DNA from: Arthrobacter sp. C2
Lineage (GTDB): Bacteria; Actinomycetota; Actinomycetes; Actinomycetales; Micrococcaceae
Length of the DNA: 64,000 bases
Direction of reading: 5' to 3'
Assembly (NCBI GenBank): GCA_024207135.1
Contig: CP042428.1
Coordinates: 4,464,001-4,528,000 of the forward strand
In this document: in pieces, positions 9,174-17,066 of the stretch
Layout: every line of letters starts with the position of its first letter
Numbering within the stretch: position 1 is the first letter of the stretch
The notes under the pieces: generated by a model
Told to the model about the DNA's origin: nothing
The model's database searches: none
What the model saw: the letters and a program-made list of their open reading frames with translations, nothing else
Made by a program: the position numbers and the translations under genes

Positions 9174-11369
9174 CTAAGGGGATTCCAGCGACCCTGCCCC
9201 GAGGGAACTCTGCGCACGTGTCACCGCCACGTATGCCAGTCGTCTTTCGTCGGCCGCGGCTTTGTCGCCCCCACGTTTCATTGCCATCTCCACAGACCCC
9301 TCAAAATCCTGGGAGATTTGCACCGACTCCCAATCGAGGCCCTTGGCCTTGTGTGCGGTGGAAATCACCGGGATGCCTGGGGACACGGGGACGGTCTTGG
9401 CGATGGCTTCGGCGAGGAACCTTGTTCCGTGGCCTTCAACCAGGGAAACCCACGTGGTCAAATCGCTTCGTCCCCGGAGGGTGAATTCACGGACCTCGGT
9501 CCAGGTGGAGAAGTTCCGCAAAAATTGGTGGGTTGCCGATTGTCCGGCCTTCAGGTGTTCTGCGCTCTTGATGAAACCGAGAACATGGGCCGTATCCATT
9601 TGAAGTGCTACCTGGTTACCGCGCTTCTGCATCTCCAGGAGCTCGTAGAGGGCACCCTCGTTGGTACGGGTCAGGAGTGCCGCCGGGTGTGACGCACTCT
9701 TGAGCGTTGAGATGCGGCCAGGGTTTCCCTGCAGGAAGTGCTTGGCGCCCAATGTGGTGAGCCACTTGTTGGCTATTTCGGCTATCTCGGGTCCGAAGCG
9801 CCAGGACGTTGTGAGGGGCAGCTCGTGCCGGGTCTTGATGGAGGGCAGTGCGTCGGCTCCACCCGCAAATCCATAGATCGCTTGGTTGGAGTCACCGACA
9901 AAGACCTTCTTGAGGTGGGTCTGGCGCTTGAGGAAGCCCGTCACCGCGGGGCTGAGATCCTGGGCCTCGTCGACGAAAAGCATCCCCCCGGGGCTGCCGA
10001 TCTTGGGCCTGGAGAGAAGCCAGAGCTTGAGGTAGTGGTCATGGGTAATGGGGACGTGGCGGTTGCGTGGATCGATCGCTTGGTCCCAGTATTCCTGGGC
10101 AAAGAGGAGCACCAGCTGACCGGCGTCCTTGCGCAGTGAAACCGGCATGCGTTCGAGGCTTTTGGTGGCGTGCTTGCGCAGAATTTGGGTGCTGTCGCTT
10201 TGGCAGAAGTAGGCCACGGTTTCCATGGCCATCCGGGCAAGTTCCTGGGGGCCGCATGCTGCGGACAGGTCCGCGCCGCCCAACCCCTGGATCAGTTTTC
10301 GGTCCGTGGTCCCGAGGCGCTGGGCGATCAGCCGGGGAGGTTCAAAACCCAGGTTGAGCCGATCAAGCAGGGGAGACTGGGCCTGGGCCTTGAGGGTTTG
10401 GAAGGCCAGTGAATGGATGGTTGAGGCGGCCACGTGCTGCCCGAATTTTCCCTGTGCGTCTCGGGCGATGGCCTGGTTGTAGGCCAGGTAGGTGATGGGG
10501 GCCGTGGTGGATTGGGCGAGATATTGGAGCGTGGAGGTCTTTCCGGTTCCTGCGCCGGCCAGGACCTTGATGTCGCCCTCGCTGTGGAAGGCATCGTAGA
10601 TCGCCAACTGTTCGCGGCTCGGACTCCACGACGGCCCTCCGTCGAGGCCCTTTGGTTGCGGATACTTGGACTTGTGGCGGTGCTTGGGGACCGGCTTGGT
10701 GCCCGGACCCGCCTGGGAGGCCAGCTTGGTGCCCGGACTCGGCTGGGGGGCCGGCTTGGTGCCCGGGCCCGGCTGGGGGCTCTTGCCTTGGGGTTCTTCG
10801 GCGGATCGAACGAGTTTGACCGCCACCTGGGCACAGGTCTCGGCATCGGCCAGGGCACGGTGGGCGGTCTCTTGTTTGACGCCAAAATAGGCGGCGAGGG
10901 TGGCGAGCTTGTGGTTGGGTGCATCCTTGACCAAGCGGGCCGCCGCGCGATACGTGCAGATACCCCTAAACGGGGCAGGGGAGAGGCCCGCTGCCATGAA
11001 TTCTTCGGTGAGGAAACGATTTTCAAAGGACAGGTTGTGGGCCACCACGACTCGGTTGCCGATGAAGGCGATGAGTTCGGACAGGACGCCGGCGATGGGT
11101 GGCGCTCTTCTGACTTCTGCCTCGGTGATGCCGTGGATGTGTGCACCCCAGTGGACGTATCCGGATCCGGGGAACACGATCTTAGACAGTTTTTGGCTGA
11201 TACGTCCGGAGCCATTGAATCGTACGGCGCCGATCTCGATGATGCGTGCGGATTTGGGCGACAATCCCGTGGTCTCGATGTCCAGGGAGACGAATTCGGT
11301 CTTGCCCCTGAGCTCGGAGGCGACCTCTTCCAGTGCGAGTACTTCACAGAACATGGATCCCCAATTCAA
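9174..11369 (-). CDS. DnaQ-type 3'-5' exonuclease fused to UvrD-type helicase
   Basis: A 731-aa fusion. Residues ~20-190 form a DEDDh exonuclease: DIETTGL (ExoI), HNLSFENRF (ExoII), HRALADAETCAQ (ExoIII). A proline-rich linker with three 10-residue PGTK units follows. From ~240 comes a UvrD/FBH1-like SF1 helicase: Walker A LAGAGTGKTS near 266, DEAQDLSP near 464, GDSNQAIYGFAGG, TTSWRFG, and C-terminal STAHKAKGLDWE and LAYVAVTRAQ. The pairing suggests coupled unwinding and 3'-end resection, in repair or in attack on invading DNA. Start is TTG 11369 or ATG 11354. It shares strand and neighbourhood with the 1383-aa helicase-nuclease but is separated by ~550 bases, so it is probably an independent unit. 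Confidence 0.9.
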   Translation of the reverse strand: MNWGSMFCEVLALEEVASELRGKTEFVSLDIETTGLSPKSARIIEIGAVRFNGSGRISQKLSKIVFPGSGYVHWGAHIHGITEAEVRRAPPIAGVLSELIAFIGNRVVVAHNLSFENRFLTEEFMAAGLSPAPFRGICTYRAAARLVKDAPNHKLATLAAYFGVKQETAHRALADAETCAQVAVKLVRSAEEPQGKSPQPGPGTKPAPQPSPGTKLASQAGPGTKPVPKHRHKSKYPQPKGLDGGPSWSPSREQLAIYDAFHSEGDIKVLAGAGTGKTSTLQYLAQSTTAPITYLAYNQAIARDAQGKFGQHVAASTIHSLAFQTLKAQAQSPLLDRLNLGFEPPRLIAQRLGTTDRKLIQGLGGADLSAACGPQELARMAMETVAYFCQSDSTQILRKHATKSLERMPVSLRKDAGQLVLLFAQEYWDQAIDPRNRHVPITHDHYLKLWLLSRPKIGSPGGMLFVDEAQDLSPAVTGFLKRQTHLKKVFVGDSNQAIYGFAGGADALPSIKTRHELPLTTSWRFGPEIAEIANKWLTTLGAKHFLQGNPGRISTLKSASHPAALLTRTNEGALYELLEMQKRGNQVALQMDTAHVLGFIKSAEHLKAGQSATHQFLRNFSTWTEVREFTLRGRSDLTTWVSLVEGHGTRFLAEAIAKTVPVSPGIPVISTAHKAKGLDWESVQISQDFEGSVEMAMKRGGDKAAADERRLAYVAVTRAQSSLGAGSLESP
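10695..10784. repeat. Three 30-bp tandem repeats coding the exonuclease-helicase linker
   Basis: The core CTTGGTGCCCGG recurs at 10695, 10725 and 10755, an exact 30-bp period. Each unit encodes ten residues containing PGTK. The repeats keep frame, so copy-number changes would only alter linker length between the two enzymatic domains. Confidence 0.85.
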
Positions 11370-11445
11370 TGCACGCTACTCTTCGGGATCTTTGACGCCC
11401 TGGCCGAGGTAGAACACTCAATGGTCCAGGTGATGAAGGGTCTGA

Positions 11446-11703
11446 TTACCTGCCATCATTACCGTCTGCCTCATTAGAGCGGCTATTCCGTTCGTCTTGC
11501 CTCATATAGAACGCCTGCTCTTCTTCCTGACGCTTCTTAGCTGCCTTGCTATCGGCCTTAGTCATATAAACCACTACGATCACAATAGCTATGACTATGA
11601 AGACACTAAGGGTGCCAATATCTACCCCACCCGATGCCGCAACTTCTGCCTCTGGACCTTCACGGAAAGCCAAGCTCAAATTACTGGCCCAATGAGTCAA
11701 CAT
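11446..11703 (-). CDS. Small single-pass membrane protein
   Basis: An 85-aa protein with a ~30-residue N-terminal region, one strongly hydrophobic helix (TLSVFIVIAIVIVVVYM, about residues 31-48) and a charged, probably cytoplasmic tail rich in Lys, Glu and Arg. The ATG at 11703 has GGAG five bases upstream, which supports expression. It lies upstream of, and on the same strand as, the exonuclease-helicase gene, 76 bases away, so the two may be co-transcribed. It is divergent from the PD-(D/E)XK-like gene at 11794. No family recognised. Confidence 0.6.
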   Translation of the reverse strand: MLTHWASNLSLAFREGPEAEVAASGGVDIGTLSVFIVIAIVIVVVYMTKADSKAAKKRQEEEQAFYMRQDERNSRSNEADGNDGR

Positions 11704-11793
11704 ACGATCTCCAATCCAGAAACATGTTTCATCCTGCTGTCACGCTACCGGCAATCCATCAGGGTTGAACCATCCCCCGGTTATGGTCTGAAT

Positions 11794-12681
11794 ATGTACA
11801 ACACAACAGGGCGCCTCAGCAAGGACGTCAAATACCCCAAAACCTCTCTTGGCCAGTACCTGCGCAGCACCTTTCCCCATGTGAAGCCACTGCAGGCTGA
11901 ATACAAGGCCCGTGCCGGCGACCTCGCCATCGACTCGATGGGAGCAAACGCAAGCAACGTCGGCACGGCTCTCGATCTGATCATCCGGCTGATCATCGAG
12001 CCTGACGAGACGCCGATGTCGGCCCTCATCCTCTTTCCGTTGAATACGAATTACCACGAGGTTGTCAACGAGTTGGCGACAATCGTTGGTCGGTCGGCCG
12101 ACAGTGATCTCGCCGCCCGGGCCGCCTGGGGCCTCGCGCTCTGCGTCAGTGCATACCGGGCCGGTGCGGCATGGGCCCCGCTCGTCCCTGATCTGGTGCA
12201 TGGCGGCGAATTCACCGTGGACATGATGCTTGAACAAGCCGATGATGCAGCCGTCGCGGAATTGGTTGCATTGAAGGAGCTCACAGAGGAACGCCTCATG
12301 GCGAAACTCAGCGGTCCGTTTAGCCTCGGCCCCACCTTTGATCTCTCCAAACCCGGCCCGAACCAACGTATCGCCGCGGAAGGTGACCTTGTAGCAGGAG
12401 GATTGCTGCTCGACATCAAAACCATCCTCGCTCCCAAGAACAAGGCAGGGCTCCGCCCCGATGTACTGAAACCGGATAACGTCTATCAGCTTCTGGGCTA
12501 CGCACTGCTGGATTACACCAACCAGTACAACATCGACCGGTTGGGCATCTACTCGGCTCGCTACGGCACGCTGACCGAGTGGCCTCTCGAACACGTCACT
12601 TCGCTGCTGTCCGGCCGAGAGTTCGATTTCCCCGCGGCGCGCCAAGACGTGTGGGACATGATGCAGCAGGACCGCGTCTAG
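11794..12681 (+). CDS. Hypothetical protein with PD-(D/E)XK-like nuclease signature
   Basis: A 295-aa protein beginning MYNTTGRLSKDVKYPKTSLG; the same frame is open further upstream, but codon use is poor there and the region holds the divergent small gene. The C-terminal half contains D198 (GDLV), then D207-I-K209 (LLLDIKT), followed by a YQLLGYALLD helix and RLGIYSARYG strand. This spacing and order match the PD-(D/E)XK fold seen in many orphan actinobacterial proteins. The N-terminal half is helical with no motif I can name. The nuclease function is inferred from the motif alone; location among helicases and restriction genes is consistent with defence. Confidence 0.7.
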   Translation: MYNTTGRLSKDVKYPKTSLGQYLRSTFPHVKPLQAEYKARAGDLAIDSMGANASNVGTALDLIIRLIIEPDETPMSALILFPLNTNYHEVVNELATIVGRSADSDLAARAAWGLALCVSAYRAGAAWAPLVPDLVHGGEFTVDMMLEQADDAAVAELVALKELTEERLMAKLSGPFSLGPTFDLSKPGPNQRIAAEGDLVAGGLLLDIKTILAPKNKAGLRPDVLKPDNVYQLLGYALLDYTNQYNIDRLGIYSARYGTLTEWPLEHVTSLLSGREFDFPAARQDVWDMMQQDRV

Positions 12682-12989
12682 CGTGCTGCCACGTCCCATC
12701 CTTCGGTTAACCGCCGCACATAGGCGACGCAAGGCAACCGAAGCCCCGGGGGGCCTCGATAACCTGCCGCGGCCGGCACCCGGCACACATAAGCCAACCC
12801 TCCTGAACCGGGCCAACCTGGGCAGCAACAGAGTCCAACAGCGGGCATTGACGGCCAAAATAGGCACCAAATCTCGGACGTTCACTGGGCATGGAAAACG
12901 GAAAAAACCCACGGAATATCAATGCAAAGCATTAGACCCTCATTTGAGGGTGGAGTGATGGTACATCGAAAGAGCTGGAGGGCAGAGCA
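12682..12989. other. Non-coding stretch upstream of nrdH-like gene
   Basis: No convincing coding frame. The 3' part contains the leader hairpin at 12936-12951 and the ribosome-binding region of the following glutaredoxin-like gene. Confidence 0.5.
12936..12959 (+). promoter_or_regulatory. Leader hairpin followed by TGGAGTGATG
   Basis: ACCCTCA and TGAGGGT (12936-12951) form a perfect 7-bp hairpin with a TT loop, directly followed by GGAGTGATGG. A very similar arrangement (hairpin with a TTT-type loop and then TGGAGTAATA) occurs at 14075-14098 before the HTH gene. It may be the 5' end of the transcript or an operator. Confidence 0.45.
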
Positions 12990-13244
12990 ATGTCGATCAC
13001 CATCTACACCAAACCGGCATGCTTCGGATGCCGCAAGACGGCGGAGAAATTCACCGAGGCTCACATGGATTTCACCGAAGTGAACGAGACCCAGCAGCCG
13101 GCGGCACTGGAATACGTCACAGAGGAACTTGGCTACTCCCAGGCCCCCGTCGTCGTGGTCGACGACGACTTCCACTGGTCCGGCCTGAACCCAAACAACA
13201 TTGACCTGGCCATCAAACTGGCCAAGGAAGCGGTAGTCAGGTGA
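12990..13244 (+). CDS. nrdH: Glutaredoxin-like NrdH-type protein
   Basis: An 84-aa thioredoxin-fold protein. Residues 3-16 (ITIYTKPACFGCRK) contain the redox CxxC motif, here CFGC, and the second half has the APVVVVDDDFHWSG segment, equivalent to the cis-proline and substrate groove of glutaredoxins. NrdH proteins reduce class Ib ribonucleotide reductase with electrons from thioredoxin reductase. No nrdI/E/F lies nearby; lone NrdH-like genes are frequent on actinobacterial plasmids and phages, which fits the mobile context. The gene overlaps the following small gene by four bases (GTGA), so the two are translationally coupled. Confidence 0.85.
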   Translation: MSITIYTKPACFGCRKTAEKFTEAHMDFTEVNETQQPAALEYVTEELGYSQAPVVVVDDDFHWSGLNPNNIDLAIKLAKEAVVR

Positions 13245-13384
13245 GCGCAAAACCGGCGGCAGACGGAACACCGCAAAAACGGCTGAACTTCGACGTTCCC
13301 AAAGAACTCGCCAACGAGTTCAAGGCCTACGCGGCACTGCAAGGCAAAACCCAACGGGAAATCGTCATCGCGTTCATGCAGTGA
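13241..13384 (+). CDS. 47-aa ribbon-helix-helix-like protein
   Basis: A GTG start overlaps the nrdH stop (GTGA). The 47-residue product has the ribbon-helix-helix pattern: a short basic-polar tail, then KRLNFDVPKELANEFKAYAA and LQGKTQREIVIAFMQ. This matches the strand-helix-helix order of ParG/Arc/CopG-type repressors and partition proteins such as those on Arthrobacter plasmids. It ends right after the second helix, shorter than usual, so it may be a minimal or truncated form. Role in autoregulation or plasmid maintenance is an inference. Confidence 0.6.
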   Translation: MSAKPAADGTPQKRLNFDVPKELANEFKAYAALQGKTQREIVIAFMQ

Positions 13385-13462
13385 GGTGCACGGCGTGCTG
13401 AGAATGAGAAGCACATACCGCTGAATCAAAGACGTCCAAATACGAATAGAGAAAAAACTGTA

Positions 13463-13795
13463 ATGAGCGAATTGAATCCATGGACCGTTTATTCTGCCGG
13501 GATGATCCTCCTGGGCAGTATCTTGGGTGCGATTGGTGCCTCATCCCTTTATTGGTTCAAGAGGAATCATGACAAGGTCTTGCAAGACGCGCAATCACCT
13601 CGTGGGAGCAACAAAAAGACACGTAAAGCAAAGTCGGACCCGGCAAAACTGGAACTTAAAGAGCGGGAACTAAAGAAGGATAGTTACACCCTCTGGGGGT
13701 GGTGCTCTGTAATCGTTGGGTCCATCTCCGCTTTGTTGGCTGCCTTCTATCCCGATGCTACGTGGGCGGCTGCGTGGCAAGCTTTCTGGCCGTAA
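13463..13795 (+). CDS. Two-helix membrane protein, unknown function
   Basis: A 110-aa protein with two predicted membrane helices (about residues 9-31, YSAGMILLGSILGAIGASSLYW, and 78-106) joined by a very basic loop with many Lys/Arg that probably faces the cytoplasm. The ATG at 13463 follows a purine-rich AGAGAAAAAA. No family recognised. It lies in the accessory island; small membrane proteins are frequent there, but no specific role can be assigned. Confidence 0.6.
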   Translation: MSELNPWTVYSAGMILLGSILGAIGASSLYWFKRNHDKVLQDAQSPRGSNKKTRKAKSDPAKLELKERELKKDSYTLWGWCSVIVGSISALLAAFYPDATWAAAWQAFWP

Positions 13796-14025
13796 ACGAT
13801 CGGCCTTTCGGGGTCCGCTTGATATTTTTCAAGGAAGCGATGGCGCGCCAGCAGATGCTCTACTGAAAAAATCCACCAAAACCTCACCAAGCCGAAATGG
13901 GTTATGCGGTTCTCTGGCTGATTTGAAGGGTAAATAGAAAACTTGATGGCCTCCTGTCCGGTCTCAATATTCTTGGCAACGTTGACTTGGGAGCCCTACA
14001 GGACACCTTGAAGGCTGCATAAGAT

Positions 14026-14056
14026 CGGTCAAACCCGGCTTAACCGGGTCTGACCG
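14026..14056. promoter_or_regulatory. Inverted repeat, candidate operator of the restriction-like operon
   Basis: CGGTCAAACCCGG (14026-14038) and CCGGGTCTGACCG (14044-14056) are inverted complements with one mismatch and a 5-nt centre. The repeat ends just before the TACAAT hexamer at 14058-14063. A protein bound here would cover the -35 region, so it is a plausible site for autoregulation by the HTH protein encoded at 14111. Confidence 0.5.
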
Positions 14057-14057
14057 T

Positions 14058-14098
14058 TACAATCGAGGTATGCGCCCGCTTTCGGGTGGAGTAATAAA
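14058..14098 (+). promoter_or_regulatory. Putative -10 and hairpin leader of HTH/restriction-like operon
   Basis: TACAAT (14058-14063) is a good -10 match; no clear -35 is seen at 17 bp. CCCG/CGGG (14075-14086, loop CTTT) would form at the very 5' end of the transcript, and is followed by TGGAGTAATAAA. The hairpin plus TGGAGTRATR arrangement is shared with the site before nrdH (12936). Confidence 0.4.
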
Positions 14099-14110
14099 GG
14101 GAGGACACCT

Positions 14111-14308
14111 GTGACCGCGTCTTGGTTATCAGCCGACGACATAGCTGCCCACCTCGGCGTGGCAAAAGACACTGTCTACACGTGGATCGCGGAAAAGAGC
14201 ATGCCCGCCCACAAGATTGGCCGCCTGTGGAAGTTCCAGGTCAGCGAGGTCGACGACTGGGTGCGCGGCGGCGGGGCGGCAATGCCGGAACGTGAAACAC
14301 GAGAATGA
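14111..14308 (+). CDS. Excisionase-family helix-turn-helix DNA-binding protein
   Basis: A 65-aa protein made almost wholly of one winged HTH: WLSADDIAAHLGVAKDTVYTWI is the helix-turn-helix and KIGRLWKFQVSEVDDWVR is the wing and last helix typical of the MerR-like excisionase (HTH_17) group. The GTG start follows GGGAGG. It is the first gene of the operon and sits 55 bases before the methyltransferase gene. Small HTH proteins of this type commonly control restriction or mobile-element genes, so it is likely the operon regulator; the inverted repeat at 14026 is a candidate target. Confidence 0.8.
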   Translation: MTASWLSADDIAAHLGVAKDTVYTWIAEKSMPAHKIGRLWKFQVSEVDDWVRGGGAAMPERETRE

Positions 14309-14363
14309 GTCGATCAATGTCCGTGGCCACTGCTGTGATGAGGAACGTTGTAGAAGGAGTGGC

Positions 14364-17066
14364 ATGGTAAAGCTCAACCTCAAGGCGATCGAGGAGCGCG
14401 TCGCCCCGCTGGGCAGGCGCGAGTCATACGACCGCGAGTTCATCTTCGAGCTGTTGCTCGCCTACGGCCGCTCCCAAGGCAACGTCACCCGACTTCGCAA
14501 CGGCTCACTCAACGTCGCCAACGACAAGTCGTGCGAAGTTGCTCAAAAGAACGTCATCTACTTCCACGAAACGACAGGCGACCCGCTTGCCGTGATCGAG
14601 GAGTTGCGGACCTCGCCGACCGTGGTGCGCTACAACACCCGCTTCGTCATCGTCACCGACTACACCGAATTGCTCGCCGTCGACACGAAGACCGGCGAGA
14701 ACCTCATGATCCCGATCCGGGAGATCGACAAGCACGTTACGTTCTTCTTGCCCTGGGCGGGCATGGAGAAAGCTCAGTACGTTGGTGAAGCCCACGCCGA
14801 CGTCAAGGCTGCCGAGCGAATGGGCAAGCTCTTCGACGAGCTGCTGACTGCGAACCCGCATCTGCTTGATGCGTCGCCCGGGCGCCATGGACTCAACATT
14901 TTCTTCACCCGGTTGCTGTTCTGTTTCTTTGCCGAAGACACCGGGATCTTCACCGAGAGCCAGTTCACCAACGCCGTCGGCTCCCACACCCAGGCCGACG
15001 GCTCCGACGTCGCTGATTTCCTCACCGCGCTCTTCACCGCTCTCGACACTGAGCATGCGAGTGACAAGCCTGCTTACCTGTCGGGTTTCCCGTTCGTCAA
15101 CGGACGACTCTTCACCATGGACCCCGACCACGTGGTCCCGGTGTTCACCAAGAAAGCTCGAGACCTGCTGATTGAGTCAGGCACGCTGATCTGGCGAGAG
15201 ATCAACCCCGACATTTTCGGTTCGATGTTCCAAGCGATCGTCACCCCTGGAAAGCGCTCGGACCTAGGGCAGCACTATACCTCGGTGCCGAACATCCTCA
15301 AGACGATCGAGCCACTCTTTCTCGACTCGCTCAAGGAAGAGTTTGACGCTGCCTACAACGCGCCGAAAAAGCTCGAAGCGCTCCTGGCACGCATCAGTAA
15401 AATCAAGATCTTCGATCCCGCTTGTGGCTCGGGGAACTTCCTCATCATTGCCTATAAGGAATTGCGACGCTTGGAACACGCGATTCTGCAACAACTCACC
15501 AACATTGATGCCAAGCACCAGGTGCTCTACGCCGAGTCGAAGATCAACATTGAGAATTTCTATGGGATCGAGATCGACGACTTCGCTGTTGAGGTAGCGA
15601 TCCTCTCGCTCTGGATCGCCAAGCACCAGATGAACTCTGAGTTCAAAGAAAAGTTCAATCTCGCCATCCCGTTGATTCCGCTGAAAGAGACTGGGCGGAT
15701 CCAGCAGGGCAACGCCACTCGCGTCGACTGGCTGCAAGTTTGCCCGAATGACGGGTCCGAGGAGATCTACCTCATCGGGAACCCACCTTACAAGGGCGGA
15801 AAATCTCAGAACAAGGAAATGAAGAGTGATTACCCGTTCGTTTTTGGGAAGCGTCCATACTCCAAGGATCTCGACTACATTGCACTCTGGTTCATAAAGG
15901 GAGCCGACTACATCAAGGGTACAAAGGCCGAGCTGGCGTTCGTCACGACAAATTCGGTTTCTCAAGGCGAGCATGTTGGCCTGATGTTCCCGATGATCTT
16001 CGAGATGGGCCTCGAAATCGGGTACGCCTACACTTCGTTCAAATGGCAGAACAACGCTAAACGAAACGCAGGGGTGACTGTCGTTGTCATCAACCTGCGT
16101 GTAACCCGTCCTAGCGCTAAGTACATTTTCACCGGAGGCCTCCAGATTAAGGCGGAGAACATCAACGGCTATCTCGCTGATGCACCCTCGGTATTCATTT
16201 ACCGCCGAACACGCGCTCTAAGTGCATCGATGCCTCGTATGGTTCTGGGCTCAATGCCAAAGGACGGCGGGCATCTTATACTCGACCCGCACGAACGCAA
16301 AGACCTTCTGGCGAATGTCCCCAACGCGGAGAAGTTCGTAAAGCGCTACGTTGGCTCCGCGGAGTTCATCAACGACATCGAGCGCTACTGTCTGTGGATC
16401 ACCGACCGTGAGCTGGGTGAGGCGAAAGCAATTTCCTTGATCGCTAAACGTCTCGAATCTGTTTCGCTATGGCGGCGCGAGAGTGTGGCGGCGACGACCG
16501 GTGACTATGCGGCATTCCCGAATCGGTTCAAGCAGAACTCATTCAGGCCAACAGAATCGGTTATCGTGCCACGCGTCTCTTCCGAACGCCGTGATTATGT
16601 TCCTATCGGGTTTCTCGATGCTGAGACGATCATTTCTGATCTGGCCAATGCCGTGTACGACGCTGAGCCCTGGCTCTTCGCCCTATTGACGTCGAAGATG
16701 CACATGGCGTGGCTTGCAGCTGTCGGCGGACGGATGAAGACTGACTACCGGTACGGCGCCTACATCGTCTACAACACTTTCCCGGTGCCGCCACTTTCCG
16801 ACTCCTTTAAGGAGAGACTCACAGTTGCGGCGCTTCGAGTACTAGACGTGCGTGAGTACCACTGCGAAAAGACACTCGCTGAGCTCTATGACCCAGACCT
16901 CATGCCCGCAGATCTTCGAACCGCGCACGCTGATGTGGATTCGATTGTGGACTCAATCTATTCCAAGCGCGGATATGAATTGGATGAGCAAAGATTGTCG
17001 GACCTCTTCGGTATGTATGAGGCGATGACACAAGCGGAAGCATCGAAGGGGAGCAAGAAGAAGTGA
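14364..17066 (+). CDS. MmeI-like adenine-specific DNA methyltransferase, apparently lacking nuclease motif
   Basis: A 900-aa protein; the ATG at 14364 follows GAAGGAG. The middle and C-terminal parts follow the MmeI/type IIG order: a helical spacer (FFTRLLFCFFAEDTGIF), SAM-binding motif I FDPACGSGNFLI (from residue 350), catalytic motif IV NPPY (473-476), then a target-recognition region. It would methylate adenine N6 in a specific DNA sequence. In MmeI the N-terminus is a PD-(D/E)XK nuclease. Here the equivalent stretch (residues ~35-95) passes from NVTRLRNGSLN to VIYFHETTGDPLAVIEELR without a recognisable D...ExK triad, so cleavage is probably done by partner proteins. The stop overlaps the helicase start (GTGA). 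Confidence 0.85.
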   Translation: MVKLNLKAIEERVAPLGRRESYDREFIFELLLAYGRSQGNVTRLRNGSLNVANDKSCEVAQKNVIYFHETTGDPLAVIEELRTSPTVVRYNTRFVIVTDYTELLAVDTKTGENLMIPIREIDKHVTFFLPWAGMEKAQYVGEAHADVKAAERMGKLFDELLTANPHLLDASPGRHGLNIFFTRLLFCFFAEDTGIFTESQFTNAVGSHTQADGSDVADFLTALFTALDTEHASDKPAYLSGFPFVNGRLFTMDPDHVVPVFTKKARDLLIESGTLIWREINPDIFGSMFQAIVTPGKRSDLGQHYTSVPNILKTIEPLFLDSLKEEFDAAYNAPKKLEALLARISKIKIFDPACGSGNFLIIAYKELRRLEHAILQQLTNIDAKHQVLYAESKINIENFYGIEIDDFAVEVAILSLWIAKHQMNSEFKEKFNLAIPLIPLKETGRIQQGNATRVDWLQVCPNDGSEEIYLIGNPPYKGGKSQNKEMKSDYPFVFGKRPYSKDLDYIALWFIKGADYIKGTKAELAFVTTNSVSQGEHVGLMFPMIFEMGLEIGYAYTSFKWQNNAKRNAGVTVVVINLRVTRPSAKYIFTGGLQIKAENINGYLADAPSVFIYRRTRALSASMPRMVLGSMPKDGGHLILDPHERKDLLANVPNAEKFVKRYVGSAEFINDIERYCLWITDRELGEAKAISLIAKRLESVSLWRRESVAATTGDYAAFPNRFKQNSFRPTESVIVPRVSSERRDYVPIGFLDAETIISDLANAVYDAEPWLFALLTSKMHMAWLAAVGGRMKTDYRYGAYIVYNTFPVPPLSDSFKERLTVAALRVLDVREYHCEKTLAELYDPDLMPADLRTAHADVDSIVDSIYSKRGYELDEQRLSDLFGMYEAMTQAEASKGSKKK

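Larger units (their letters stand above)
13796..14110. other. Non-coding region upstream of the restriction-like operon
   Basis: No coding frame of note. It carries a near-perfect inverted repeat (14026-14056), a TACAAT -10-like hexamer (14058-14063) and a short leader hairpin (14075-14086), all before the HTH gene. Confidence 0.5.

Noticed and set aside
10434-11477. 347-codon plus-strand frame
   Set aside because: Antisense to the DnaQ-UvrD gene; typical Gly-rich shadow.
11740-12912. 390-codon minus-strand frame
   Set aside because: Shadow of the PD-(D/E)XK-like gene; no motifs.
12683-12958. 91-codon plus-strand frame before nrdH
   Set aside because: No good start, and it runs over the leader hairpin; composition unlike neighbours.
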